Of a stretch of DNA of 5,176 nt, positions 1-5,176 are shown one piece after another. Within the stretch, counting starts at the first letter, position 1. Every line of letters starts with the position of its first letter. The stretch is from an uncultured Coleofasciculus sp. Lineage in GTDB: Bacteria > Cyanobacteriota > Cyanobacteriia > Cyanobacteriales > Coleofasciculaceae. The stretch lies in contig CADCTM010000058.1 in the NCBI GenBank assembly GCA_902805485.1, forward strand, positions 1 through 5,176, read 5' to 3'. A model generated the notes under the pieces. The model was not told the origin of the DNA. It saw only the letters and a list, made by a program, of their open reading frames with translations, and searched no databases. A program made the translations under genes and the position numbers.

Positions 1-1
1 T

Positions 2-367
2 CCCCTACCTTCAGATAACAAAGATCGCATTCTTTGCTGCTATGTGAACGCCACTAGCCATATTCAAATTGCCAGAATTACAAATATTGCTAATTGGTAT
101 TTTGAGCGCGTTGTTTTTCCCGGTCAGCGCTTAGTGTTTGAAGCAATGTCGCAAGCCCTTTTGGAGATTCACACCGGAATGATGGCAAGTGCTATTCTTT
201 CGGATACAATTCCTTGCGATCGCTTGTGTGTTGATGAAGATATTAAGTCTCGCTCAAAGCCAATCCCAGAACCCGCAGCGGAAACTAAACTTAATAAACC
301 AAGTATAGAATCAGCCAATCATGCTAGTCGATTTACTCTAGATTCGTTAACGGCAGCTTTTGGTTAG
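2..367 (+). CDS. DUF1830 domain protein, 5' end missing
   Basis: The frame is open to the left edge and ends in TAG at 365-367, giving 121 visible residues. The real start lies outside the window; the GTG at 44 is an internal valine, because conserved-looking residues precede it (DRILCCYVNATSHIQIARI). The block ILCCYVNAT...IARITNIANWYFERVVFPGQRLVFEA is what I recall of DUF1830, a short cyanobacterial family of unknown function. The domain fills roughly the first 75 visible residues. The last 40 or so residues (from about RSKPIPEP) are polar and low in hydrophobics, and look like a variable tail. No membrane segment or signal peptide is visible. A HIP1 octamer lies inside the gene at 216-223, and an intrinsic terminator follows 24 bases after the stop, so this gene ends its transcript. 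The family call is from memory of the motif and no function can be given. Confidence 0.82.
   Translation, partial: PLPSDNKDRILCCYVNATSHIQIARITNIANWYFERVVFPGQRLVFEAMSQALLEIHTGMMASAILSDTIPCDRLCVDEDIKSRSKPIPEPAAETKLNKPSIESANHASRFTLDSLTAAFG
216..223. repeat. HIP1 octamer GCGATCGC (first of five)
   Basis: Perfect copies of the palindrome GCGATCGC occur at 216-223, 2092-2099, 2218-2225, 3994-4001 and 5141-5148. All five are inside coding regions: one in the DUF1830 gene, two in the histidine kinase and two in the ABC1 kinase. An octamer is expected about once per 65 kb in random sequence. This density is the known HIP1 signature of many cyanobacterial genomes and is the main sequence-level clue to the host lineage. 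Confidence 0.9.
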
Positions 368-391
368 TTCTTTGGAGTGAAAAGTCCGAGC

Positions 392-424
392 GGGGTTGCA
401 AGCTACAGCAGCCCCTTATTTTTT
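392..424 (+). terminator. Rho-independent terminator after the DUF1830 gene
   Basis: GGGGTTGC (392-399) pairs with GCAGCCCC (408-415) to form an 8-bp stem containing one G.U pair. The loop is 8 bases, AAGCTACA. The T-rich tract TTATTTTTT (416-424) follows at once. It starts 24 bases after the stop codon of the upstream gene and ends about 90 bases before the next start, as expected for a terminator separating two transcription units. Confidence 0.78.
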
Positions 425-454
425 GCCCGATAAAACGGCAAGCTTGAAAAGTAG

Positions 455-480
455 ACCTTCCTTCTATCATGGAAGATAGC
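455..480 (+). repeat. Partial direct duplicate of the next gene's 5' end
   Basis: ACCTTCCTT (455-463) recurs at 523-531, and ATGGAAGATAGC (469-480) recurs at 541-552. The spacing between the two blocks is 5 bases here and 9 in the downstream copy. The downstream copy is the start of the membrane-protein gene, encoding LPSFVWLWKIA. The 12-base blocks are 72 bases apart, so the upstream copy is in the same reading frame and also reads WKIA. No stop separates the copies; the frame is open from 455. No ATG, GTG or TTG codon lies in that frame before 515, so the upstream copy appears untranslated. Confidence 0.6.
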
Positions 481-514
481 CAATTTTCTTTCCCAATGTT
501 TTGGTCTTATAGAT

Positions 515-952
515 GTGAATCTACCTTCCTTTGTCTGGCTATGGAAGATAGCAGCCTGGTCAATGGGTTTATCCTTGTTGGCTTATGTCATTCTTGCTAT
601 CACTGGCATCACTATATTCTCTAGACGCAGCTCAAGAGACCCTCGCCCGACTTGGTTACGAAGGGGGCACTATATTACGGGTTGGATCATGGTAGGTTTA
701 GTCCTGCTTTTGCTGGCGATTGGTGTGGTTGGGACTTTCGGTCATTATGGCAATCTAGGACACTCAGGACATCTTATTGCTGGCTGGGTTGTTGTAGCAC
801 TAGTCTTACTTTCAGCAGGCAGTGCTACTCAAATTAGCCCAACCCGAGACTGGGCGCGTGCTATTCACGTCGGGACAAACATTGTGCTATTTGTGGGTTT
901 TGCCTGGGTTTCTCTGACAGGTTGGGAAGTTGTGCAGAAGTATTTACCGTAA
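515..952 (+). CDS. DUF4079-like four-helix membrane protein
   Basis: A 145-residue, strongly hydrophobic protein with four predicted membrane helices: about residues 11-35, 53-76, 85-105 and 117-139. Histidines lie at or near helix ends: H52 (GHYITGW), H77, H83 and H86 (GHYGNLGHSGH), and H118 (AIHVGTN). The arrangement is reminiscent of small b-type cytochrome or ferric-reductase-like folds. I recognise the layout (PRPTWLRRGHY, GHYGNLGHSGH, ATQISPTRDWARAIHVGTN) as resembling DUF4079, a cyanobacterial membrane family of unknown function; this assignment is from memory. The start is GTG at 515, with no obvious Shine-Dalgarno sequence. The next in-frame start, ATG 563, would remove part of the first helix, and upstream there is no start codon back to the stop at 452. 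A partial copy of the gene's own beginning lies just upstream. Haem binding is an inference from the histidine pattern only. Existence of the gene is near certain; the family name is less so. Confidence 0.85.
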   Translation: MNLPSFVWLWKIAAWSMGLSLLAYVILAITGITIFSRRSSRDPRPTWLRRGHYITGWIMVGLVLLLLAIGVVGTFGHYGNLGHSGHLIAGWVVVALVLLSAGSATQISPTRDWARAIHVGTNIVLFVGFAWVSLTGWEVVQKYLP

Positions 953-977
953 TGCTAAAAGGTCGGACGTATCTTCA

Positions 978-1018
978 ACTCTTACTATCCCCCAAAATTA
1001 GGGGAGCAAAACGAGAGT
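978..1018 (+). other. Possible stem-loop downstream of the membrane-protein gene
   Basis: TCCCC (988-992) can pair with GGGGA (1001-1005) around the loop CAAAATTA. An outer ACTCT (978-982) can pair with AGAGT (1014-1018). It begins 25 bases after the stop codon at 952, a position suited to 3'-end formation or mRNA stabilisation. No run of T follows, so it is not a canonical intrinsic terminator. The stems are short and it may be chance. Confidence 0.3.
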
Positions 1019-1129
1019 ACTTGCTGTAACTGCTCATTCCCTCACTCAAGCCTAATCCTTTGGTTTCCACTTTCAATCAACCCACAGCCATTGCCATATA
1101 AGTGAAAAAATCTTTGGGTTGCTGTATAA

Positions 1130-1325
1130 ATTGATGTGGTACTCAACGTAAAGGCAATCCCCGAAGATGACACCAAAGAAAAAGAAACTTCAGTTTTTTG
1201 GTACAACGCTGGAAAAAGAGGGAACACTAAGTTTAAGTTGAGGCAGATTTTTTCAAGAGTCAGTTGAGCTGTTGAGAGATAAAGGGAGTCTGATGAGTTC
1301 ACAAAAACGTGAACAACAAATTTGA
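1130..1325 (+). pseudogene. Possible frameshifted small gene of unknown family
   Basis: From 1130 one frame reads IDVVLNVKAIPEDDTKEKET, then SVFWYNAGKRGNTKFKLRQI, and stops at TGA 1265-1267. From about 1254 a second frame reads QESVELLRDKGSLMSSQKREQQI and stops at TGA 1323-1325. Removing one T from the T6 run at 1248-1253 joins them into a single frame of about 64 codons, with LRQIF running into QESVELL. Both halves have balanced, charged, soluble-protein-like composition. In the first frame, stops at 1103-1105 and 1127-1129 close it upstream. It would therefore begin at GTG 1136, or be a remnant of a longer gene with further damage. Without a frameshift, a 43-residue peptide from GTG 1136 is the alternative. 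I do not recognise the family. The inference rests on reading-frame quality alone and could be chance. Confidence 0.27.
1297..1314. repeat. 18-base dyad GTTCAC-N6-GTGAAC
   Basis: GTTCAC (1297-1302) and GTGAAC (1309-1314) are perfect inverted repeats separated by AAAAAC. The size suits a dimeric repressor operator or a small hairpin. It lies within the possible broken gene, so it may be accidental coding sequence. No T-run follows. Confidence 0.3.
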
Positions 1326-1414
1326 CAATTACCAGTAAGATCAGCTGCTTGCGCCATAAGCTTGCCGCTTTGTATTGTGGTAAATCCTTTTAGTCTAAGT
1401 GTATTTTTCACGCT

Positions 1415-1443
1415 AGCTTTCTTAATAGTCCTTCAAGAAAGCT
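1415..1443. promoter_or_regulatory. Perfect 9-bp inverted repeat upstream of the histidine kinase gene
   Basis: AGCTTTCTT (1415-1423) and AAGAAAGCT (1435-1443) are exact reverse complements around an 11-base spacer (AATAGTCCTTC). The right arm ends 99 bases before the preferred ATG at 1543. No T-tract follows on either strand, so an intrinsic terminator is unlikely. It could be an operator for a dimeric regulator, possibly the kinase's own partner, or a hairpin in a long mRNA leader. The symmetry is seen directly; the role is inferred. Confidence 0.4.
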
Positions 1444-1542
1444 TCGCAACATTAGTTGTGCAACGAGCGTCAGGGATGCTACTCATCTCAATGTCCTCAC
1501 TCTTTGCCCCAATTTCAGAGCGACGTTGAAGAGCTTACTCTA

Positions 1543-3582
1543 ATGGTAAATCCCTTGAATCTAGGTCTTTATAGCATAGTTGAATCGGTTATAGGGCAGG
1601 AGCAAACCCAGAATTTACTTGTGCCGGACTCGATCCAGTTGGCTCAGATTGAGCAGCAAATTACCCAAATTATCCTAACCAGCCCAGATCCGGAAACATT
1701 ACTAGAGAGCATAACCAGAACTTTGGGGGAGTTTTTTCAGGTTGATTTGTGCTTAATTGCGGCGGCGGCTGACTCAAGTTTTAAGCCGGCTTTATGGTCT
1801 GCCGATGGCTATCCAACGCTGTCTCCCGAACACCCAGTGCAACTACTAGAACACCCAGTGCTTAGTGATAACTTTACAGGTGCTGACCCTTTAGCGATTA
1901 CTGATATTCATATATGTGCTTCTGAAAAAGCGAGGGGCGAAGCTTGGGGAAGGCTCCCGACTAGGGCGGTTGTGAGAATTTATACAAGGTTTCAGTCTTT
2001 TGTAAATGGGGTAATTGTCTTGGGACGATTGCAACCCTACGAATGGACGACGCGAGAAAAAGAATTATTAAAAATGATTTCAGATAAAGTGGCGATCGCA
2101 ATTTCTCAAGCCCAAATGACGCTACAGGTACAGGCGGCAACTCGACACCAAACCCTGCTCAACCAGTTAATTGGGGCAATCAAGAGCGCTCTTGATCTTA
2201 ACGAAATTCTTGAGATCGCGATCGCTAGCACCGCTCAAGCGCTAATGGTTGATCGCGGTTTACTCCTGTTGTTAAAATACTCCGATCCTTTGTTTAAAAC
2301 GCAACATTCAAAGCGTCTACCCAAAACTGAAGTTACCGTAGCTTGTGAGTGGTCTTCTCCAAGCCTTGAACACGGGACACCCAACACAGAAAGCAGCACA
2401 AGCTTGTTAAACCAGTCCTTCTGGCTTTCTGAGTCAGCTTTATGCCAACGGGCGTTTAAAAGCGCTCCTGAACCAATTGCGATCGTTAATCAACAAGATG
2501 CCCCAGGACTTGATGTTTGGTCTGCCGCCAACTGTTCAATCTTAGAACAGGAAATGATGCCTGCTGTCCTGATCGTGCCCCTACTTGGGGCATACAGTAA
2601 CAATTCCCCAACTACTGCTACCGTTTTGGGGTTTCTGGTCTTGCAGCATCATCAACCGCGCTCTTGGCAAACCAATGAACTAGAGTTGGTGAAGTGGGTC
2701 AGTGTCCAAGTCAGCGCCGCCATTATTCAAAATCAAACGTTGCGACAAGTACAATCTTTGGTTGAAGACCGTACGGCTCAATTACAGGGGAGTTTAGAAA
2801 TTCAGGCAAAGTTATACGAAAAAACGCGCCAGCAGATGAACCAATTGCAGCAATTAAACCTGCTCAAAGATGAATTCTTAAGCAGCATGAGTCATGAACT
2901 GCGGACGCCTTTAACCACCATGAGTCTGGCAATTCGGATGTTACGTCAACCGCAACTGCCCTCCGAGCGCCGAGACAAATATTTAGAAATTCTTGAGCAG
3001 GAATGCAATAAAGAAATCGATCTGATTAACGACTTGCTGAGTCTACAACGCCTGGAATCTAATCAATCTCAACTTCAACCCCAAAAAGTTGATTTGATGC
3101 TGCTAATTAAGGAATTGGCTCAATCGTTTGAGGAGAAATGGGCAAATAAACGCTTAACTTTTACGGTAGAAAGCCCGGTTCGTTCACTGGGACTCAACAC
3201 TGACCCAGATAGCCTCAACCGCATCTTGATCGAACTCTTAACGAATGCGGGCAAGTATTCTGACGCGGATACTACAATTACTCTACAAGTCACTCACAAA
3301 GTTCAGCACTCGGTTAATCAAGTTGTTCTTAATTTAAGCAATACAGGTTCTGGCATCTCACCAACTGACCTAACCCATATTTTTGAAAAGTTCCATCGCG
3401 GTCAAGGTGTCACCCAAAAAGCTGTTCAAGGTACAGGTCTGGGTTTGGCGTTGGTGAAGTGCTTAGTACAGCATCTTAATGGCACAATTGATGTTACAAG
3501 TTCCCCATTAGAAAATTCTCATAGACATCTCACCTCTTTTACTCTCACCCTACCCCAGCTTCAGAGGAGTGCTGAGTCCTGA
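1543..3582 (+). CDS. GAF-GAF sensor histidine kinase
   Basis: A two-component sensor kinase of 679 residues from ATG 1543. A TTG at 1456 would add 29 residues (CNERQGCYSSQCPHS...), but it is a weaker start, those residues do not look conserved, and GAAGAG lies about 10 bases before the ATG. No membrane segment or signal peptide is visible, so it should be cytoplasmic. Order: a short N-terminal segment; GAF 1 (about 49-191, from PDPETLLESITRTLGEFF); GAF 2 (about 214-396, from DLNEILEIAIASTAQALMVDR); a glutamine-rich helical linker (about 397-445); the HisKA dimerisation helix with phosphoacceptor H451 in SSMSHELRTPL; then the ATPase domain. The ATPase domain has N568 in the N box (LIELLTNAGKYS), a G1 box reading NTGSGI (600-605), the F box FEKFH (614-618) and the G2 box GTGLGLAL (630-637). 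The usual G1 aspartate is asparagine here. I see no convincing bilin-attachment Cys-His pair, so the ligand is unknown. No receiver or regulator gene is adjacent, so its partner is elsewhere or outside the window. The ABC1 kinase gene follows after 96 bases. Confidence 0.94.
   Translation: MVNPLNLGLYSIVESVIGQEQTQNLLVPDSIQLAQIEQQITQIILTSPDPETLLESITRTLGEFFQVDLCLIAAAADSSFKPALWSADGYPTLSPEHPVQLLEHPVLSDNFTGADPLAITDIHICASEKARGEAWGRLPTRAVVRIYTRFQSFVNGVIVLGRLQPYEWTTREKELLKMISDKVAIAISQAQMTLQVQAATRHQTLLNQLIGAIKSALDLNEILEIAIASTAQALMVDRGLLLLLKYSDPLFKTQHSKRLPKTEVTVACEWSSPSLEHGTPNTESSTSLLNQSFWLSESALCQRAFKSAPEPIAIVNQQDAPGLDVWSAANCSILEQEMMPAVLIVPLLGAYSNNSPTTATVLGFLVLQHHQPRSWQTNELELVKWVSVQVSAAIIQNQTLRQVQSLVEDRTAQLQGSLEIQAKLYEKTRQQMNQLQQLNLLKDEFLSSMSHELRTPLTTMSLAIRMLRQPQLPSERRDKYLEILEQECNKEIDLINDLLSLQRLESNQSQLQPQKVDLMLLIKELAQSFEEKWANKRLTFTVESPVRSLGLNTDPDSLNRILIELLTNAGKYSDADTTITLQVTHKVQHSVNQVVLNLSNTGSGISPTDLTHIFEKFHRGQGVTQKAVQGTGLGLALVKCLVQHLNGTIDVTSSPLENSHRHLTSFTLTLPQLQRSAES
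1828..1861 (+). repeat. In-frame 21-base partial tandem duplication in GAF 1
   Basis: GAACACCCAGTGC at 1828-1840 is repeated exactly at 1849-1861, a 21-base (7-codon) offset. The protein reads EHPVQLLEHPVLSD, two copies of EHPV in a loop of the first GAF domain. The frame is kept, so this looks like a small loop expansion by slippage or unequal exchange. Confidence 0.6.
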
Positions 3583-3678
3583 AGACGCGTAGTCGCACGA
3601 AGTCCGTGCAGAATTAACCTCAAAAAAAAAATACTAGTTGGAGTAGTGGTGATGTAGGGAGTTAAAATTTATGACAGC
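3583..3678 (+). other. Spacer between the two kinase genes
   Basis: This 96-base spacer contains a 5-bp hairpin, GCACG (3595-3599) with CGTGC (3605-3609) around AAGTC. It also has a run of ten A (3622-3631) and an AT-rich stretch next to the following start codon. The hairpin is not followed by T residues and is too short to call a terminator. The A-run could act as an UP-like element, or simply be a homopolymer prone to length change. Read-through from the histidine kinase gene is possible. Confidence 0.4.
3638..3668 (+). promoter_or_regulatory. Weak candidate promoter of the ABC1 kinase gene
   Basis: TTGGAG (3638-3643) and TAAAAT (3663-3668) resemble -35 and -10 hexamers, with a long 19-base spacer, just downstream of the A10 run. 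Transcription would begin almost at the ATG (3679), implying a nearly leaderless mRNA. The fit is marginal and the match could be chance. Confidence 0.2.
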
Positions 3679-5176
3679 ATGCTTACAACTCCTACGCCTA
3701 AGCCCCTACGTTGGCAAAGATCTAAATATTCTCCTATAGCACGTCAGCGCGACATTTTTTGGTCGGCGGCGAAATTGTTTTTCTTTGTGTGGTGGGACGA
3801 GAAAGTAGCAAACAACTCCCCCAGGCACAGAAACCGCCGCGCTCAGTGGTTGGTTGGCACTCTATTGGATTTAGGACCGACATTTATTAAAATTGGGCAG
3901 GCACTGTCTACCCGCGCCGATCTATTGCCGAAAGAGTACATACAAGCGTTGGGGCAATTGCAAGATCGGGTTCCTGAATTTAGTTCAGCAGAAGCGATCG
4001 CTTTAATTGAATCAGAACTAGGTAACTCAATTCATACGTTGTACCAAGACTTTGATCGGTTTCCTCTGGCAGCAGCTAGCTTAGGGCAGGTGCATAAGGC
4101 ACGACTGCATACAGGAGAAGATGTTGTTGTTAAAGTCCAGCGCCCAGGTTTAGAAAAGCTTTTTAATCTAGATTTTGAAGTTCTGCATCGCTTGCTGCGT
4201 TTTGCCCATCGCTATTTGCCTTGGACAAGAAAGTACGATTTAGAAGCGATTTATCACGAGTTCTTTAACCTTCTTTATCAAGAAATTGATTATGTCCATG
4301 AGGGGAAAAACGCCGATCGCTTTCGGGAAAACTTTATCGGCTATCCTCGGATTATTGCCCCAACTATCTATTGGCACTACACCACAAAAAAGGTGCTAAC
4401 TCTTGAGTATTTACCTGGTATTAAAATTGATGATCGGTCAACTCTGGAAGCTTGTGGTTTAAATACAAAAGAAATCATCCAACTTGGGATTTGTTGTTTC
4501 CTGAAGCAGATGTTACAAGATGGCTTTTTTCAGTCTGACCCTCATCCAGGAAATATGGCGGTTAGTCAAGATGGTAGCTTGATTTTCTATGATTTTGGGA
4601 CGATGGCAGAAATCAAGTCAATGGCTAAAGACCAGATGGTTAAGACTTTTTTCGCCATTCTGAAGAAGGATACTGATGAGGTTGTTAATACCCTAACTTA
4701 CATGGGGTTGATTGAACCTGTGGCAGATATGATGCCAGTGAAACGATTAATTGCTTTTATTTTAGATAAGTTTACTGAAAAACCAATTGAGCTACAGGCT
4801 TTTGAGCAAATGCGTAGCGAAATTTATTTGATGTTCGAGTCTCAGCCTTTCCGTTTACCGGCTCAGATGACATTTATTTTAAAATCATTAACGACCCTTG
4901 ATGGCATCGCTCGAAATCTAGATCCAGAATATAATTTGTTGTCTGCCAGTAAGCCTTTTATTAAAAGCCTTGTTGTTTCTTCTCCGGGGAAGGTGAATGT
5001 TGTCGGAGAACTCGCAAGGCAAGCTAGAAGCTTTATTAAACATCGGTTACAGCAACCCAGCGCCACTGAGCTTTTTCTGCGACGCTTGGAAGAACGTATT
5101 GAACAGGGTGAGTTGAGAGTGCGTGTCTCTTCTAATGAAAGCGATCGCTCTCTTAAACGGATTATTCTAGCGATTA
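3679..5176 (+). CDS. ABC1/UbiB (AarF-type) atypical kinase, 3' end missing
   Basis: Starts at ATG 3679 (MLTTPTPKPLRWQRSKYSPI). The frame is closed upstream by TAG 3655-3657, no other start lies between, and an ATG at 3671 is out of frame. The frame stays open to the right edge, giving 499 residues; these proteins are commonly about 550-580 long in cyanobacteria, so most is present. ABC1 landmarks are intact: the KxGQ region (FIKIGQALSTRADLLP, 69-84), the alanine-rich loop AAASLGQVHKA (131-141) replacing the usual glycine loop, ATP-site lysine K152 (VVVKVQRPG), EIDYVHEGKNADRF (202-215), EYLPGIKI (243-250), the catalytic segment SDPHPGN with D287 (286-292) and the metal-binding DFG at 305-307. 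Family members are membrane-associated ATPases or kinases linked to quinone and other isoprenoid-lipid metabolism. The C-terminal segment, often membrane-spanning in the family, is cut off. Several paralogues are usual in cyanobacteria, so the substrate of this one cannot be assigned and no gene symbol is given. Confidence 0.95.
   Translation, partial: MLTTPTPKPLRWQRSKYSPIARQRDIFWSAAKLFFFVWWDEKVANNSPRHRNRRAQWLVGTLLDLGPTFIKIGQALSTRADLLPKEYIQALGQLQDRVPEFSSAEAIALIESELGNSIHTLYQDFDRFPLAAASLGQVHKARLHTGEDVVVKVQRPGLEKLFNLDFEVLHRLLRFAHRYLPWTRKYDLEAIYHEFFNLLYQEIDYVHEGKNADRFRENFIGYPRIIAPTIYWHYTTKKVLTLEYLPGIKIDDRSTLEACGLNTKEIIQLGICCFLKQMLQDGFFQSDPHPGNMAVSQDGSLIFYDFGTMAEIKSMAKDQMVKTFFAILKKDTDEVVNTLTYMGLIEPVADMMPVKRLIAFILDKFTEKPIELQAFEQMRSEIYLMFESQPFRLPAQMTFILKSLTTLDGIARNLDPEYNLLSASKPFIKSLVVSSPGKVNVVGELARQARSFIKHRLQQPSATELFLRRLEERIEQGELRVRVSSNESDRSLKRIILAI

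Larger units (their letters stand above)
953..1542. other. Long intergenic region without a confident gene
   Basis: About 590 bases lie between the membrane-protein gene and the preferred start of the histidine kinase. They hold a GC-rich hairpin (978-1018), a possible broken small gene (1130-1325), an 18-base dyad (1297-1314) and a perfect 9-base inverted repeat (1415-1443). No HIP1 site, tRNA-like cloverleaf or transposon end was seen. No convincing -35/-10 pair was found for the kinase, although its promoter must lie here unless it is transcribed from the upstream gene. Confidence 0.6.

Noticed and set aside
509..514. TATAGAT-like -10 box just before the GTG start at 515
   Set aside because: It abuts the start codon, so transcription would begin inside the gene; it would need a shifted start at ATG 563, which cuts the first helix.
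652..837. 61-residue plus-strand frame inside the membrane-protein gene
   Set aside because: It overlaps the DUF4079-like gene in another frame and shows no protein-like features.
1042..1302. 86-residue open frame on the minus strand
   Set aside because: Ser/Leu-rich, low-complexity translation with no recognisable domain. It lies opposite plus-strand frames of better composition, so it is most likely a chance shadow.
1322..1327. TTGACA, a perfect -35 consensus
   Set aside because: No acceptable -10 hexamer occurs 15-19 bases downstream; TAAGAT at 1336 is far too close.
1326..1526. Open plus-strand frame (QLPVRSAACAISLP...) ending in TGA
   Set aside because: It overlaps the kinase start out of frame, contains the inverted repeat and shows no recognisable motif; probably chance.
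1456..1542. TTG-initiated N-terminal extension of the histidine kinase
   Set aside because: It needs a rare start codon, the added 29 residues are cysteine-rich and do not look like a domain, and ATG 1543 with GAAGAG upstream is a better start.
4863..5066. 67-residue minus-strand frame inside the ABC1 kinase gene
   Set aside because: Antisense to a well-supported, conserved coding region.
1..5176. Search for CRISPR arrays, tRNA genes, insertion-sequence ends or toxin-antitoxin pairs
   Set aside because: No regularly spaced repeats, cloverleaf, transposase motif or paired small genes were found by eye on either strand.

Overview
The window reads as cyanobacterial chromosome. Five perfect copies of the HIP1 octamer GCGATCGC occur in 5.2 kb, all inside genes. 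The gene content also fits: a DUF1830 protein, a DUF4079-like membrane protein, a GAF-GAF histidine kinase and an ABC1/UbiB-type kinase. Base composition looks moderately AT-rich. I cannot name a genus.

All supported genes lie on the + strand. (1) Bases 2-367 are the 3' part of a small DUF1830 protein, closed by a clear intrinsic terminator at 392-424. (2) Bases 515-952 encode a small four-helix membrane protein. A partial, in-frame duplicate of its 5' end sits directly upstream. (3) Bases 953-1542 (about 590 bases) hold no confident gene. They contain a GC-rich hairpin, a possible decayed or frameshifted small gene (about 1130-1325), an 18-base dyad and a perfect 9-base inverted repeat ahead of the next gene. 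(4) Bases 1543-3582 encode a soluble sensor histidine kinase with two GAF domains and no response regulator beside it. (5) Bases 3679-5176 are the first 499 codons of an ABC1-family atypical kinase that runs off the right edge.

The first gene is transcriptionally separated from the second by its terminator. The kinase pair (4 and 5) is 96 bases apart in the same direction and could be co-transcribed, but the spacer also contains promoter-like sequence, so an operon is not shown. The visible genes do not form an obvious shared pathway, and I see no CRISPR array, transposon, RNA gene or defence system. The least explained stretch is 953-1542.
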